Origin: Smallanthus sonchifolius
Taxonomy: Eukaryota > Streptophyta > Magnoliopsida > Asterales > Asteraceae
Length of the DNA stretch: 64,000 nucleotides
NCBI GenBank assembly: GCA_023525975.1
Contig: CM042023.1
Span: 2,356,001 to 2,420,000 of the forward strand
Reading direction: 5' to 3'
The notes below the pieces were generated by a model. The model ran no database searches, had not been told where the DNA came from, and saw only the letters and a list, made by a program, of their open reading frames with translations. The position numbers and the translations under genes were made by a program. Every line of letters starts with the position of its first letter. Within the stretch, counting starts at the first letter, position 1. Shown piece after piece: positions 49,481 through 60,892 of the stretch.

Positions 49481-49550
49481 GTATCAGTATGACTTGTTTG
49501 TATGCCGCCTTTTCTTCTTTCAAATTTGTTTTGACCTCAGGCCCGGCCCG

Positions 49551-49658
49551 GCTGAGGTATACATAATGCGGTCCATTATTAACACTTTATCCTTTCTTGG
49601 GGCAATAACTCATTATGGCCCATGTCATCAGCAACCTTGTTTGGGCTAGGTTATATGG
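49551..49658. repeat. Dispersed 110-bp repeat, third copy
   Basis: Diverged copy of 29118-29226 and 37044-37152. It is followed by an exon-like stretch (49680-49807) ending in CAG|GTAAG. Confidence 0.65.
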
Positions 49659-49979
49659 CATCTGTTGGCACATCTTCAAATAATCCAATCTTTGAATTTC
49701 TCTCTTCAGCCGATTTTGAATACAACTAGTCAACTACCATCCATCATTCTTCGGCGTTACCTATGAGCCTAGGGAACAGAATGGTCAACTTCACGTGAAG
49801 TTTCAGGTAAGACACTCTTTTTTTTACTTGTAAGACTTTCAATCACGTTATCTTCATTACCTTTTATGAGAAACTAGGATATTTACTCGGCGCGAGTTGC
49901 GGCGGAGTCGAAACGTAGTCTAACTCGAATTCCATCACTCGGTGGCGTGAAACGAACCTTAAACGGTTAAGACGGTTAC

Positions 49980-50352
49980 AAAAGAAACATAGTTAAACAT
50001 ATAAGGTTATGGCTAATAAAAAAACAAAAGAAATTTTTTTTGGCTTTAACACTAACGTATCTAAGTACATAAAAGTAACGTACGAATTTGAGGCGGATCA
50101 GTTTTGGAAATCGAACGATAGATATAAAAATGTATTACGCGTCTCACATTACGCCTAATAATTAAAAAATAGTTAGGTACATAAAAAAACATATAAGATT
50201 ATGGCTAATAAAACAAAAAAAAAAGTTTTCACTTTGACACTAACGTATTTAAATACATAAAAGTAACGTACGAATTTGAGACGGATCAGTTTTGAAGATC
50301 GAACAATAGATATAAAAATGTATTACGCCTTTCACATTGCGTCTAATTATTA
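49980..50352. repeat. Tandem duplication, about 190-bp unit
   Basis: CATATAAGGTTATGGCTAAT-type sequence through GTATTACGC recurs once with scattered changes (units start near 49999 and 50190). The preceding block (CTCGGCGCGAGTTGCGGCGG at 49885) is typical of a dispersed plant repeat. Confidence 0.75.
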
Positions 50353-50435
50353 AAAAAGAATAATAAAAAGAAAAAAAAAACCTAGTAGTAAAAAAGAATA
50401 ATGAAAAGAAAAAAAAAACAAAAAGAAAAGTTTTG

Positions 50436-50521
50436 TGGCCGGAGTGCTCGAACCCAGGACCTAAACAATATTATCAAGAGAGTTAAGGATCATGCTCAGA
50501 CAACTAGACCAACACCACATT
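50436..50521 (-). other. tRNA-like sequence (SINE head or degenerate tRNA)
   Basis: Minus strand: GTGTTGGTCTAGTTGTCTGA resembles an A-box region, and GGGTTCGAGCA, about 50 nt later, is a good B box. I could not fold a proper acceptor stem or assign an anticodon, so I do not call it a functional tRNA. The rest of 50522-51672 has no gene; 50865-50975 is a GC-rich MITE-like patch. Confidence 0.4.
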
Positions 50522-51672
50522 GTTGTTTTAATGGGGATAATTAATTATATAACATTAAATTGAAAAGAATAAAAAAATGGAAAAATATGTAATTGGACAC
50601 CGACTTACGGATTGTGGTTTCTTAGAATAAGCACCGTACACTAAATCATGAGTTTTAAGTAAGACATTCATGTTCCCGAACAAACTCATTCATTTTGTAG
50701 TTTTATACATACAACTTTTCTTTTTTTAATATAAAACTTATAAACATAAAAACACTACACAAGCAAATTACAACTAGTTACTTTTTAAATCAGAACTTAA
50801 CTTCAGTTACAACTCCGTTGTAAAACAAGTGGTCGTTTGAAAACTTTTCCGGACTTCCCTAATAAGACTATGTGTAATGGTCCATTGGAGAGGCGTGAGA
50901 GAAGCCACCGACACACCGGGCCGCTTGGGGGCGTGAGAGGGGGCGTTGGCCTTTACCGTGAACCCAACCACGATTGTGAGGAAAATCAAAAGCATTCCAT
51001 GACCGATTAGTACATAACACCTCACCCTCTCTAATTTTTATTTCTCTAATTCAATATTTCGTTTTAGATGTAATTTGATTTTTCTTAAATAAATCGTGCT
51101 CGGTAATCATTAAAAAAAAACGAAATATACGGGCTTGCTTATTATCTTTTCTGAACATACCGATATAAAATTTAACGAAAACGGAGTTGTTTTAAAAAAA
51201 ACATTGTTTGTCTCGTAAACGGTTTTGACACGTGTTTGATCGACATTTCGGATCATATGTAATTGTTTAAAAAAATAGAGTAAATTGTCATTTTCATCCA
51301 TGTGGTTTAGTCATTTTTGTCAGTTTCATCCAAAACTTTATTTTTCTCCTGTGTATTATCGTGTTTTACAAAACTTGCAATTTTCATTCAACTGTTTACT
51401 CCATCTATATTTCCAATGGAACATCACCAATGGATTTTCCTCGGTCACCGCCTTAAACGACGAAATCGTCCATCGATAAAGTCATTTCTTTGTAGTGTTA
51501 ATCTGCTAAGATATGATTATTGAATAGTTGAACCATATTTTATGGTCATAGCTAGAACAATTTAAGGATCAGTGTTGTGATCTTTATTAATATCAAAACC
51601 AAATACATAATTCAAACACCATACATGGCATTCATATTGCGGATATATATATATATATGTAAACCCAAAGGT

Positions 51673-52460
51673 TTATTTTGGCAGTCCTCGAAGCATGTTA
51701 AGGAAATTCATGTGAATTTCCTGACTTGGAATCACACTCCTAGCTACTTCATGCGACCACATCCTTTTTCCCCATTGTGCAAGCCTCGGGTTCCTGGCTT
51801 CTTCAATCACCTTGAAATTGAAAACTATTTCATAAAATTTGAACCAACCAAGAAAACATCCAACAACAATATCCAGATAACCAATATCATCTCCACCAAA
51901 AAAAGCCTTCCCCTTGCTCAACTTGTTGAATACTTGTTCCAACATCATAAATCCTTTGATAACCACCTCTTTCAGATGCTCTCTTCTCTCCTTGTCATCT
52001 GTTAGCATAAACTCTTTCATCTGTGTGTAAAACTGTCACCAATTTTTCATTATATAGCGGTCAACATTGTGTATTAAACATATTAATAATATATTATTAC
52101 TTTTAGTTTGCAAGAGCCAAATGGATAGTAAAATACCATGGTGTCAAAGGTGTAGGCCAAGACCCGGCATTGAGCACGTTCCGAAGGGTCGGAAGGGAGG
52201 AGAGGATGAACATCGGGTTGGATCTCATCAAGGTACTCTATTATGGCTAGAGACTCGGCAATGGGCGGTTCATTTGCATGAAAAAGGACAGGGACTCTTT
52301 GTAAAACGGGGTTGGATGTAAGTAGGAGCTCGCTTTTGTTGCACAGATCTTCTTCAATGTACTCATACTCGATGGACTTGAGTTTAAGGACGAACTTAGC
52401 GCGGGTGACAAATACACTTCCAGTAGCCCCAAGAAGCTTCATTTCACACTTTTGCGTCAT
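51673..52460 (-). CDS. GSTU: Tau-class glutathione S-transferase
   Basis: Exon 1 is 52460-52137 and exon 2 is 52020-51673, with a 116-bp GT-AG intron at the position usual for tau GSTs. The product is 223 aa, a normal length. The N-terminal thioredoxin-like domain has MKLLGATGSVFVTR (Ser15 is the likely catalytic serine), EYEYIEEDLCNKSELLL, VPVLFHANEPPIAESLAIIE (glutathione-binding cis-Pro and Glu69-Ser70). The helical C-terminal domain has KGKAFFGGDDIGYLDI and VVGCFLGW. The start at 52460 gives MTQKCEMKLL; an ATG 7 codons upstream also exists. Expected role is glutathione conjugation of xenobiotics and stress metabolites in the cytosol. No disabling change seen. Confidence 0.95.
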
Positions 52461-52501
52461 TGAAATTTGAAGGAGATGCATTCCTGGAGAAAGAGAGGTG
52501 G

Positions 52502-52511
52502 GGTATTTATA
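52502..52511 (-). promoter_or_regulatory. TATA box of the GST gene
   Basis: Minus-strand TATAAATACC lies about 45 bp before the ATG at 52460, implying a 5' UTR of roughly 10-20 nt. Confidence 0.6.
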
Positions 52512-53046
52512 CCTATAAACTTACTAAATGATAATTTACCGGTCCCCAAGGTACTTAAGGGATTCAGGATTCTTACTATTCAAAGATTGTAGGCAGGGTT
52601 ATTGTAATATTTGTCCCGTCTCTCGACCCTAATGTTTATCTCTATCTCGATCTCTTATGTTATGCCTATTGATTTCAAATTTAATTGACTTAAAATTTAG
52701 AGCATCGTCCAGTCAACATAGAGAAAAAAGTTGGTAGTTAGTCATATTTCCCAACTATTATTAATTATTTTGCACTTGGTTGGGCGATCGATGGTGTATT
52801 GCGATGGTGCGAGTGGTATGAAGGAGGGAAATTGAAAATGAGTGGCTCCTAGTCCAGTTTTGACTTGATATTTCTGATGGATATTTCATTGGTAACATAG
52901 AATAATTTAAAAAAAAAAACGGAAATGCAAAAGGTCATCGGTGAATCCCTCGGTAATCCATCTACCGACAGATAAGCGGTGATTCTTATTGTAACAAGTC
53001 ACTTTAGGTTTTTATAGGCTTTTATAGTGTGTTAGTTAGTTGGTTT
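52512..53046. other. Intergenic region upstream of the GST gene
   Basis: AT-rich, no gene recognised. Confidence 0.4.
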
Positions 53047-53150
53047 TGGTATCCCACGACCTTGTGATCGATCTAGTGGCATTGGTGATTGCTTATCATA
53101 ACTGTGGTGTGAGTTCGAATCCTACATGTGTAAAAAGTTGTTATAAAAAA
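53047..53150 (+). mobile_element. tRNA-derived SINE-like repeat
   Basis: GATCTAGTGGCATTGGTGA (A-box-like) and GAGTTCGAATCC (B box), followed by GTTGTAAAAA-type A-rich tail at 53136-53150. Ends not defined. Confidence 0.45.
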
Positions 53151-53159
53151 AGGTTGATT

Positions 53160-53990
53160 TTGGTTACACAAAGCCACAATAGGTCATAAAAAGTTATTTT
53201 GGTGTTAAATAACATGTATATGGTGGCACACTAATGGGATTTTCATGTGTTAGTGAGCTGGTTTAGGTTATACAAAACTATAATAGGTCATAACAAGCTA
53301 TTTTGATGTTAAATTACATGTATATGATGGCGCACTAATGGGGTTTTCATGTGTTAGTGAATTGGTTTAGATTATACAAAGCTATAATAGGTCATAACAA
53401 GCTATTTTGATGTTAAATTACACGTGTTCGACGATTGCTACACTTACTTAGAGGGTGTTTGGGAGTGTGGTGGGAATGTTCTTATTGACTTATTGGCTTT
53501 TAAAAAGCCGATAAGTCAAAAAAATTAGCACTTTAAAAAAAAAAGTCAATAAGTCATTCTCAAAAGCCAAGAAATCCTGTCTTTTGGAAATGACTTATTA
53601 ACTTTTAAAAAAGCTAATAAGTCAATAATTAATTTCAAAAAGCACATCCAAACACCCCCTTGATGAACTTTGTCATGTGTTAATGATTTGTTTAGGTTAC
53701 ACAAAGCCATACCATAACAAATTATTTTGGTGTTAGGTTACATGCACACGATAAATGATACATTAATGGGCATCGTAATGTGTAAAAGAGTTGGTTTCAC
53801 ATTAGGTCATAAAAATCTATTTTGGTGTAAAATTTCATGTGAATGATGATCGGTACACTAATAGACTTTGTCATTTGTTAGTTAGTTGTGTAGATTACAT
53901 GAAACCACCAATAGGCGATACCAAGGTAATTTGATGTTAAATTACGTGTGTATGATAATAGGTACACTAATAGGCCCTTAATGGGTCTTT
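53160..53990. repeat. Degenerate tandem repeat, unit about 104 bp
   Basis: GGTTACACAAAGCC...TTTTGGTGTTAAAT...CACTAATGGG...CATGTGTTAGTGA recurs about six times with increasing divergence. It is interrupted by the MITE at 53453-53659. The unit length is not a multiple of three and shows no coding sense. Confidence 0.8.
53453..53659. mobile_element. Short MITE with GGGTGTTTGG ends
   Basis: Left end GGGTGTTTGGGAGTGTG and right end, inverse, AGGGGGTGTTTGGATGTGC. Internal inverted words are GACTTATTGGCTTTT and AAAAGCTAATAAGTC. It interrupts the 104-bp tandem array. Confidence 0.6.
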
Positions 53991-54442
53991 GTAATATATT
54001 ATCGGTTCTGATCGTCGAAACCATAAGAAAAACACCGATACATGTTCCGATAATACCAATACCGACAATGTTGTTGTTTGCTCATAATAGGTTCGACTCG
54101 TCATAGTACCAAACCGGTAACGATACTCGCTATATGATACAATACCAAAAAACTCAATTTTGAATACAACTCCGCTTTCAAATAAATTTATATCGGAACT
54201 TTTACAAAAAAAAATTTAAAAACAGCTGCGCAATCCGTTTTTTTTTAATTAATAAATGAAAGTTATTAAAGGAAAACGAAATTATTAGAAAATTAAACAG
54301 GTTAAAAGTGTATATTATATATGGTATGAGGGTGAAAACGAAAACTGAAAAAAAATTAAAACAGAAATTAATTAGCAGGAGTTGTGACAAAGTGAAAGGA
54401 GAGTTCAAGTGTTAAACAAGCCTTCATTTTAATCTATTCTAT

Positions 54443-55215
54443 AACTACCTTAGAACCCGTGTAATACACACGAGTTGAAAAATATTAATACATAAAATTC
54501 TTAAATCTTTATGTATATATTTTAAAGGCGTAAAAATGTATTACATATACTAAGAAATAGAAAACAAAATTCAAAATATGTAAAAATTAATATATAATTG
54601 GGTTTCGAAAATACGTTATTTACTATTTAATCTAATTTGACTTTCATTTACTATTTGATTGAAAAAAAAAGTTACACAATCAGATTTTAAAGTTTCTTAT
54701 AATAAGAGTTAATTTAAAATAAATGTGTTTTATTAGTATAATTATATTTTCTTTAAAACTATATTATTATTAAAAGATGAACCGGGATGGTAACGAATCT
54801 CGCAATCGTAGTCGTTAAGAAGTTCAACCCAACGTCGCTGTCTCATTTTGAGTTCCTTTTGATTGAAGATATGCTTGCTCTTGTGGTCGGTAAACACCAC
54901 ACATTTGGTGCCATAAATGTAATGTCTCCAAATCTTCAATGCGAAGATGACCGCACCTAACTCAAGATCGTACGTCGTATAATTCTTCTCATGGAAATTT
55001 TTTTTTACATAATTAGATTTCAAAGTTTCTTATAATAAGAGATAATCTAAAATAAATGTGTTTTATTAGTATAATAATATTTTCTTTAAAAATATATTAT
55101 TATTAAAAGATGGAGGTGTATTTAATAAGAGAGAGAGACGAAAACAAAATGATGAAAATAAATATGGAGACGACACGTGCTATGAAAAAACCTTTATTTA
55201 TTATGTGTAGATATT
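54443..55215. mobile_element. Dispersed AT-rich repeat (relative of 29516-29870) holding a duplicated segment
   Basis: Starts TTAGAACCCGTGTAATACAC, comparable to TTAGAATACCGTGTATTACA at 29521, and ends in AACCTTTATTTATTATGTGT like 29853. Inside, 54661-54779 recurs at 55003-55113 as a direct repeat with a gypsy RNase H scrap between the two copies. 53991-54442 has no gene. Confidence 0.55.
54780..55002 (-). pseudogene. Ty3/gypsy RNase H fragment
   Basis: About 74 codons, minus strand: HEKNYTTYDLELGAVIFALK, IWRHYIYGTKCVVFTDHKS, QKELKMRQRRWVELLNDYD and CEIRYHPGSS. This is the RT-associated RNase H of chromovirus-like gypsy elements, with the DLELGAVIFALKIWRHYLYG signature. No RT or integrase adjoins it; both edges coincide with the two direct repeats described for this locus. 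Confidence 0.85.
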
Positions 55216-55239
55216 AATATTATTATTATTATTTTTATT

Positions 55240-56980
55240 GGTATGAGCTCAACCACATCCCAGTCAAAAGTCTTTCACCTTCGACTCAACAAAGCCAATT
55301 TCTGTTTCGCTTCTTTGTACATGGAATCCATTCCCCGGCCCAATGAAGTTACTGGTGTTGGAATTTAATGCCTAATTATTCAAAGTCGGATTACATATTT
55401 TTGAACCAAAGCAGGGGTCTCTACGATCATGTTTGGATTACAATAAACGTTAAAGAGAGGGTGTCGTATCTAACATCTCTCTTATTCCTAATTCACTCTC
55501 TTTCACATAAGCGTGACATCATTTATTTTATTTCATCACAAAACCATGAAAATTGTCATATTTCTCATCCCTTCCATCATTCAAGTTTTTGGCTTGCACA
55601 TTGAGTTGGTGTAGTTGTACATCAACGCCACAACCATTTCACTCATCTCTATGCTGCATGAGGTGGGGCGGTGTTTCCTAGCGGTACCCCATGCCACCTT
55701 AGCCATACTGTTTGCATCCTACAACCACACATGCCCGTAGGGTGGGGGGAGAAATTAAAAGGGTTTGGGTCTATTAACCCAACAAACTGTGGATAGATGA
55801 AACGAGTATAAAAAAACTCTGATTAAGCCTCGAGGATTAAAAAGTTTTAGTTCACCATGATAACTCAAAGAATCTTATGTTTGGCTATTTTCTTCATTAT
55901 ATATTTACGTGCACATAATAAATCTCTCATTTATTTACGTTATCAGACTAGCTTACATAAGTAACATCAGGATCACTTTCCTTGTAACAAATACAATAAT
56001 AGTAATAATAATATAAAATTAATTAGAAAATAATTTTTCTTTAAAGTGTTGTTGAAAAAAATTATTTACCAAATTTGTATTGTATTAAAACATATTTAAT
56101 TATTAAAGTTGTGTAGTTTTATTTATTTATTATTTTTTAAACAGCACGCTATACTTCTTTATATCTTTTGTTCAATCAACCTATTATATTTTTTTTTTCA
56201 ATCAGCTCATTATACTTCTTTTCTAATTTTTAACCAACCTATTATATCTTTTAATTTTTTTTATCATTTTTCCAATCGACCCATGCATGTCATATTGTCA
56301 TGTACAAACTAAAATAATCATGCAAATAATTATAGAAAATGAAATACGAAACTTAAAACAAAACTAACCGAACATTAAAACTGGATCCGTCATCGGTCTC
56401 AGTATAAAATATAAAACCTTAATGAAAAGTCAAAGCTAGCTCATTATTAAGAGTTTTATATTTGAGACAATAACTCAAATAAAAGATTTTAGAAATTAAT
56501 ATGCTATAAAAATATATAAAATTATAGTTTTAGAATACTATTACTATGTTTTTATAGCATATGATATTATTTGATTTCACCCAAATCATATAGTTGGTTC
56601 AACTTATTAGGTTTTTTATGTTCACTTATAAGTTCATTTATTTGTGTACGCCCATGTTCGTTTCTTTATACAAACAATTAATAAAACATACATAAATAAA
56701 GAGTCATAGTTAAATGAACAAAAACAAACTTATATTTCTTAAAATATGAACATGAAACTTTGTATTTCTTTTAATTTGTATTTATTTATTAGTTACATCT
56801 AATTTGTGTATATTATGGAACTTCCATAATTTTTCCTAAGAAAAGAGCGTTTAAATTTTTTAATGAGTATAAGCAAACCAAATTCATGGTGGCGTAGTTT
56901 TTCATGTTTCTTATATTATTTTGAAATTTATTTGGCGTGATTATTTTAGTTTATAATTGACATGAGTTGATTGGAAAAAG

Positions 56981-57046
<66 letters not shown>

Positions 57047-57370
57047 AAAAAGAGAAAAAAAGTTGGAGACGGATTGTGCATGATTGATAAGAGACAAAGT
57101 TGCCATTTCTCTTTTTAACTATTTTTCAAAATGAAAATAACAATCCTGTCTTTTCGTTGACTTCGTTTGTACGTGACAAATATGGATCAGTTAGTTCACC
57201 AGAGTTAAAGGCATTCTCAAACTAAAATTGACCTAAAATGGCACGGGTTGAGATATTTGACCCATCGTTGATGTGCGTGATCTAAAAGTAAGGCCTTTTG
57301 TGGTTACATCACAAAGCTTCTTTTTTTATTAGCTGGTTAGTTTAATTAGTCTAATCATCTAATGCTTTAT
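55240..57370. repeat. Old paralogue of the 31.0-31.2 and 39.5-39.85 kb sequence
   Basis: 55243-55405 aligns with 31030-31205 (shared AAAGTCTTTCACC, TGCCTAATTA, TTTTGAACCAAA). 57061-57370 aligns with 39530-39850 in the same order and orientation. The intervening DNA differs, with insertions including GC-rich MITE-like sequence near 55660-55740. No gene is visible in this stretch. Confidence 0.7.
56985..57044. repeat. (AAT)n microsatellite
   Basis: About 20 trinucleotide units. Confidence 0.95.
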
Positions 57371-57495
57371 CTTAATAGTGTGTAGTGGGGGCGCTAAAAC
57401 CCCCGTGAATCTACATGGCAAGGAAGTGAGGCGTGAACACCACCCCCATGGGGGCGTGAACAATGGGGCGCTATGTATGTGTGTTATATATATAT

Positions 57496-57882
57496 AGGGG
57501 TATGTTCTTTTGAGAACCAACAATATGTTAAGAACCGTGAGAACCACATTAACTCTTGCTCTATTTATATTATAAATTGACTAGAATTCATGTACATTTC
57601 AATATGTTTAAGGTTTGGTTTTAAAAGACCTCGAATTTATAGTCGTTTTTTTAAATGCATATATGCACTCACACTATATGCACAATGAATGCATATATGC
57701 ATATTTTTATACTTTTCTTAAAAAAATTTAGGAAAGAGGAGATAAACTCAAACTAAGAGTGGGAAGAGATAAATAAAACATTGTTGTTGAGTTTTACTTT
57801 TTTCACTAAAGCGATATGTACACGTTTTGTGCGGTTCTTTCGGTTCTCAACATATGGTTGGTTCTCAAAAGAACATGCCCCT
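57496..57882. mobile_element. MITE with about 50-bp inverted ends, copy 2
   Basis: AGGGGTATGTTCTTTTGAGA at the left and its near-complement at the right. The whole element matches 23659-24047 at about 95%. It again lies in a TATATA tract. Confidence 0.8.
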
Positions 57883-57944
57883 ATATATATATATATATGT
57901 GTGGGGGGGGGGGGTTAGTGAAATCACTACGTACCTTAGTTATT

Positions 57945-58018
57945 TGGTTTAGTGATTGTCACATGTTGATGTGGCAGTGACGTGACGGACGTGAATGTGA
58001 AACAACTACGGATGACCT
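57945..58018 (-). mobile_element. Tourist-like MITE fragment
   Basis: On the minus strand, AGGTCATCCGTAGTTGTTTC and CACGTCACTGCCACATCAAC match the left part of 41139-41483. Confidence 0.55.
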
Positions 58019-58111
58019 AATTATCTAAAGATATGTTATCGTCATCTTAAAAACCAGGGACCACCAAAACGTATACTATTTCTTCGTTATCACATCATTT
58101 AGAATTTAGCC

Positions 58112-58450
58112 AATGTTTTTAGAACGGGCCGGACAACAAACCAGCCATCCTAGAGATCCGTTTGTCAAACCGGTTAGAATGGATTTATAAATAATATAAA
58201 TATTAAACTATGTATATATACAAAATATAAAAATATTATGTGTTTTGATATCAATTTGTAATTTTAATAACATATGAATACTTAAATAAGTAAAATATAT
58301 AACTTGGAATACTAAACTAATTAAAAAACAGATTTTGAAAAAAAAAACAAATTAAAAAAAATGGAAATCCGGTCTGGCCACTTGGTCCGGTTCATCGGCC
58401 CCGTTTTTAACTAGTCGGTTCAAATATGCATAAACGGACCGGTTCCTTAG
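58112..58450. mobile_element. Diverged relative of the CCGGACCGG-word element
   Basis: The left end CAATGTTTTTAGAACGGGCC aligns with 41552. GGTCCGGTTCATCGGCC and CGGACCGGTTCC lie near the right edge. The right terminus is not clear. The following 58451-59392 contains no gene I can support. Confidence 0.5.
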
Positions 58451-59392
58451 CCATTTTTTATTTAATAAATAATAAATTATTTAATTTATACAGTTTTAAC
58501 ACATAAAATACAAATTTCATTAGTTAAATAACAAAATACATTAGTAATAAAAAATAACAAAATACAACTAGCCTACTAAATTTGGTACATGGGTATTTGC
58601 ATTGTGTTCCACAAAATACATAAAAATAGAAAATTAAACAAAAATATATAGAGGAAGTAGAATTTGAAATTAGCAATCTGACCAAGGCTTGGAGAAACCT
58701 ATTTGACAGAGAGAAAATTCCAAATCTCAAAATAAACTAATCTAGGTTTTGAATTTGAGTAAAAAAAACATACATTGGTTTTAGAGAGATCGACTTGAAA
58801 GCGGTTGAAATTCGAAATTCGAGCTGTCATCGTCGTCTCAGATTTCACCATCCGTCGCGGTCGCAGTTAAACGACATCCCGTATTCCACCGCGTACCAAT
58901 CTCTTGCACTCGTCTCTTTTTCTTTTGAAAGAGGATCCCTCTCTCACATGTTTTTCGCAGAAGCAAATGGAGAAATGGAGAAGGGATGTGTGGGAAGGTA
59001 TTGAAAAGCAAGAGGGCCCAAAGCAAACACTAGTTGTGCACATTGCTTACCAACTTGTAACTTACTCTTCACAAGTTGGTAATGTTAGTTCTAATGTATT
59101 AACGCAAACCATTATTTTTTTTTCTTTTATCAAGAAACAAAATCGTATTATGGTTTTAAAACTTTAAGAACTTTATTTGAAAAATTAATAAAATCACCAA
59201 TTTCATCAAAATTCTAGTATGTTTTCGAAAAGATTATGGATCTGAGACAAAGAAATCACATAAATAAACTATTCAAGAATTGGATCTCATAATCATTTCA
59301 CACAAGTATTAAAATCAAAAATTCAGAAAATAAACTCTAAGTGTTAAAATTAAAATCGGCTTAGCCGGATACAATGAATAAATCAATCAAAC

Positions 59393-59606
59393 ACAACCAC
59401 TAGCTTAGTCTAGTGGCAAATGTGTATGACCAAAACTTTATTAAAATGGGAAGGTATTGGGTTCAATTCACACTTATGACAAAAAAATAGGGGGTTCAAG
59501 TTGGGCCAGAGGGTTTACTCACCTATGGTGAGTTTCCTTCTGTGGGGTGAAAATGATCGGATGAGTCAGTTACCCGTCAGTGATCCAAATTACGGTTCAA
59601 AAAAAA
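59393..59606 (+). mobile_element. SINE with poly(A) and 13-bp target duplication
   Basis: AAATCAATCAAAC flanks it at 59380-59392 and 59607-59619. The body starts ACAACCACTAGCTTAGTCTA with an A box (TAGTCTAGTGGCA), a B box (GGGTTCAATTC) at about 59457, and ends in a run of A residues. The intact duplication and tail mark a fairly recent insertion. A related inverted copy is at 60562-60697. Confidence 0.85.
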
Positions 59607-60561
59607 AAATCAATCAAACCAAATAAACAAAATCTAAATAAATAAAAAATGAAGTTACGAAAAATCCAAGAAAAAGAAAAATCAATTGGTTTGAATTGCA
59701 AAACCAAAAATTTTCCATCTTGCCGCCTCCTTTCTTGTCTCCTATAGACGTAGACTTTGATACCCAACAAAAATCACGATCCACTGCAAATAGTTAATAA
59801 AGGACAATAATTAAAATCCCTAGATTTTAGGAAATTTTTTGTTGTATAATCATAACCTTAACACGGTCCTTTCAACCTTTTCTCCGTAACATTTGTCGGA
59901 TTTTTTTTTTCTTTTCTTTTTCATAAGGTATCATGGAAAAAATATTTATGATTTAAAAAAATACTTATTAAATTAAGTGTTTTTCTTTATTTATTTTAAT
60001 TAATCTATTTATAATTTTTTTTATTCAATCAACTGTCATTATTTTTTTTTCTTCAATCTAATTATATTTTGTTAACTAACTTATTATATTTCTTTTCTAT
60101 TTATTTTTTAATGCTTTTCCCTTTATTGCCTTTTATATCTATGGGAAATAAACTATTTTAATATAAAATTTACTCCTATAATTTTAAATGTTTACAAACG
60201 TAAATGAACGTAAACGAACGACCATAAAAAATGAGCGTATATGAACCAATTTAAATGAACGAACGTAAACATATGTTTACAAACATAAATGAACGAACGA
60301 AACATTTGCTCACGTTCGTTCTTTTAACTAAACGAAAAAAAATGTTGTTCGTGACTATTAAAAAAATGAAGTTGATAATTAAAAAAAGTTAAAATGAGTA
60401 TTGACTTGAAATATTATGCTAGTGAAATATTACGAACCAACTAATAATCTACGAACCACATTTTGCCCCGTGGCTATTAAAAAATAAAAATATAACTTTA
60501 GGAAACAATATCAGTATTTTTATTTGAACGGTAAAAATATAACTTTAGGAAACAAATCTAT

Positions 60562-60697
60562 CATAGGTGAGAAAATCATCTGGCCCAACCTGGACCCCCG
60601 TTTTTGTGTAACAAGTTGGACTTAAACCTAAAACCTCTCCATTTTTATGAAGTATTGGGTATACACATTTGCCATTATACTAAGCTAGTGTTTATGA
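60562..60697 (-). mobile_element. SINE, older copy in opposite orientation
   Basis: Minus strand CACTAGCTTAGTATAATGGC to GGTTGGGCCAGATGATT aligns with the first 135 bp of 59393-59606 at about 75-80%. The 3' part is missing. The remainder of 59620-60892 is AT-rich without a gene. Confidence 0.65.
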
Positions 60698-60892
60698 AAC
60701 AATATCAATATTGAGTTGATTATTACGACAATAGTAAATGACATATTACCTAAAAAACAATATCAATCTTAATTTGTTTTAACAATATTGTTTGATAAAA
60801 ACAATAAGAAAAAAATTATAATAAGTTAGTTAAAAATATAAAAAGTAATAATATAATGAGTTGATTGAAGAAAAAATAAAAAGTGATAATAG

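Noticed and set aside
51285..51523. Two overlapping plus-strand frames beside the GST gene
   Set aside because: Composition is of a non-coding dispersed repeat (TTTTTGTCAGTTTCATCC); no motif.
58795..59167. Overlapping short frames in a less AT-rich stretch
   Set aside because: No recognisable motif or splice structure; probably part of a decayed element.
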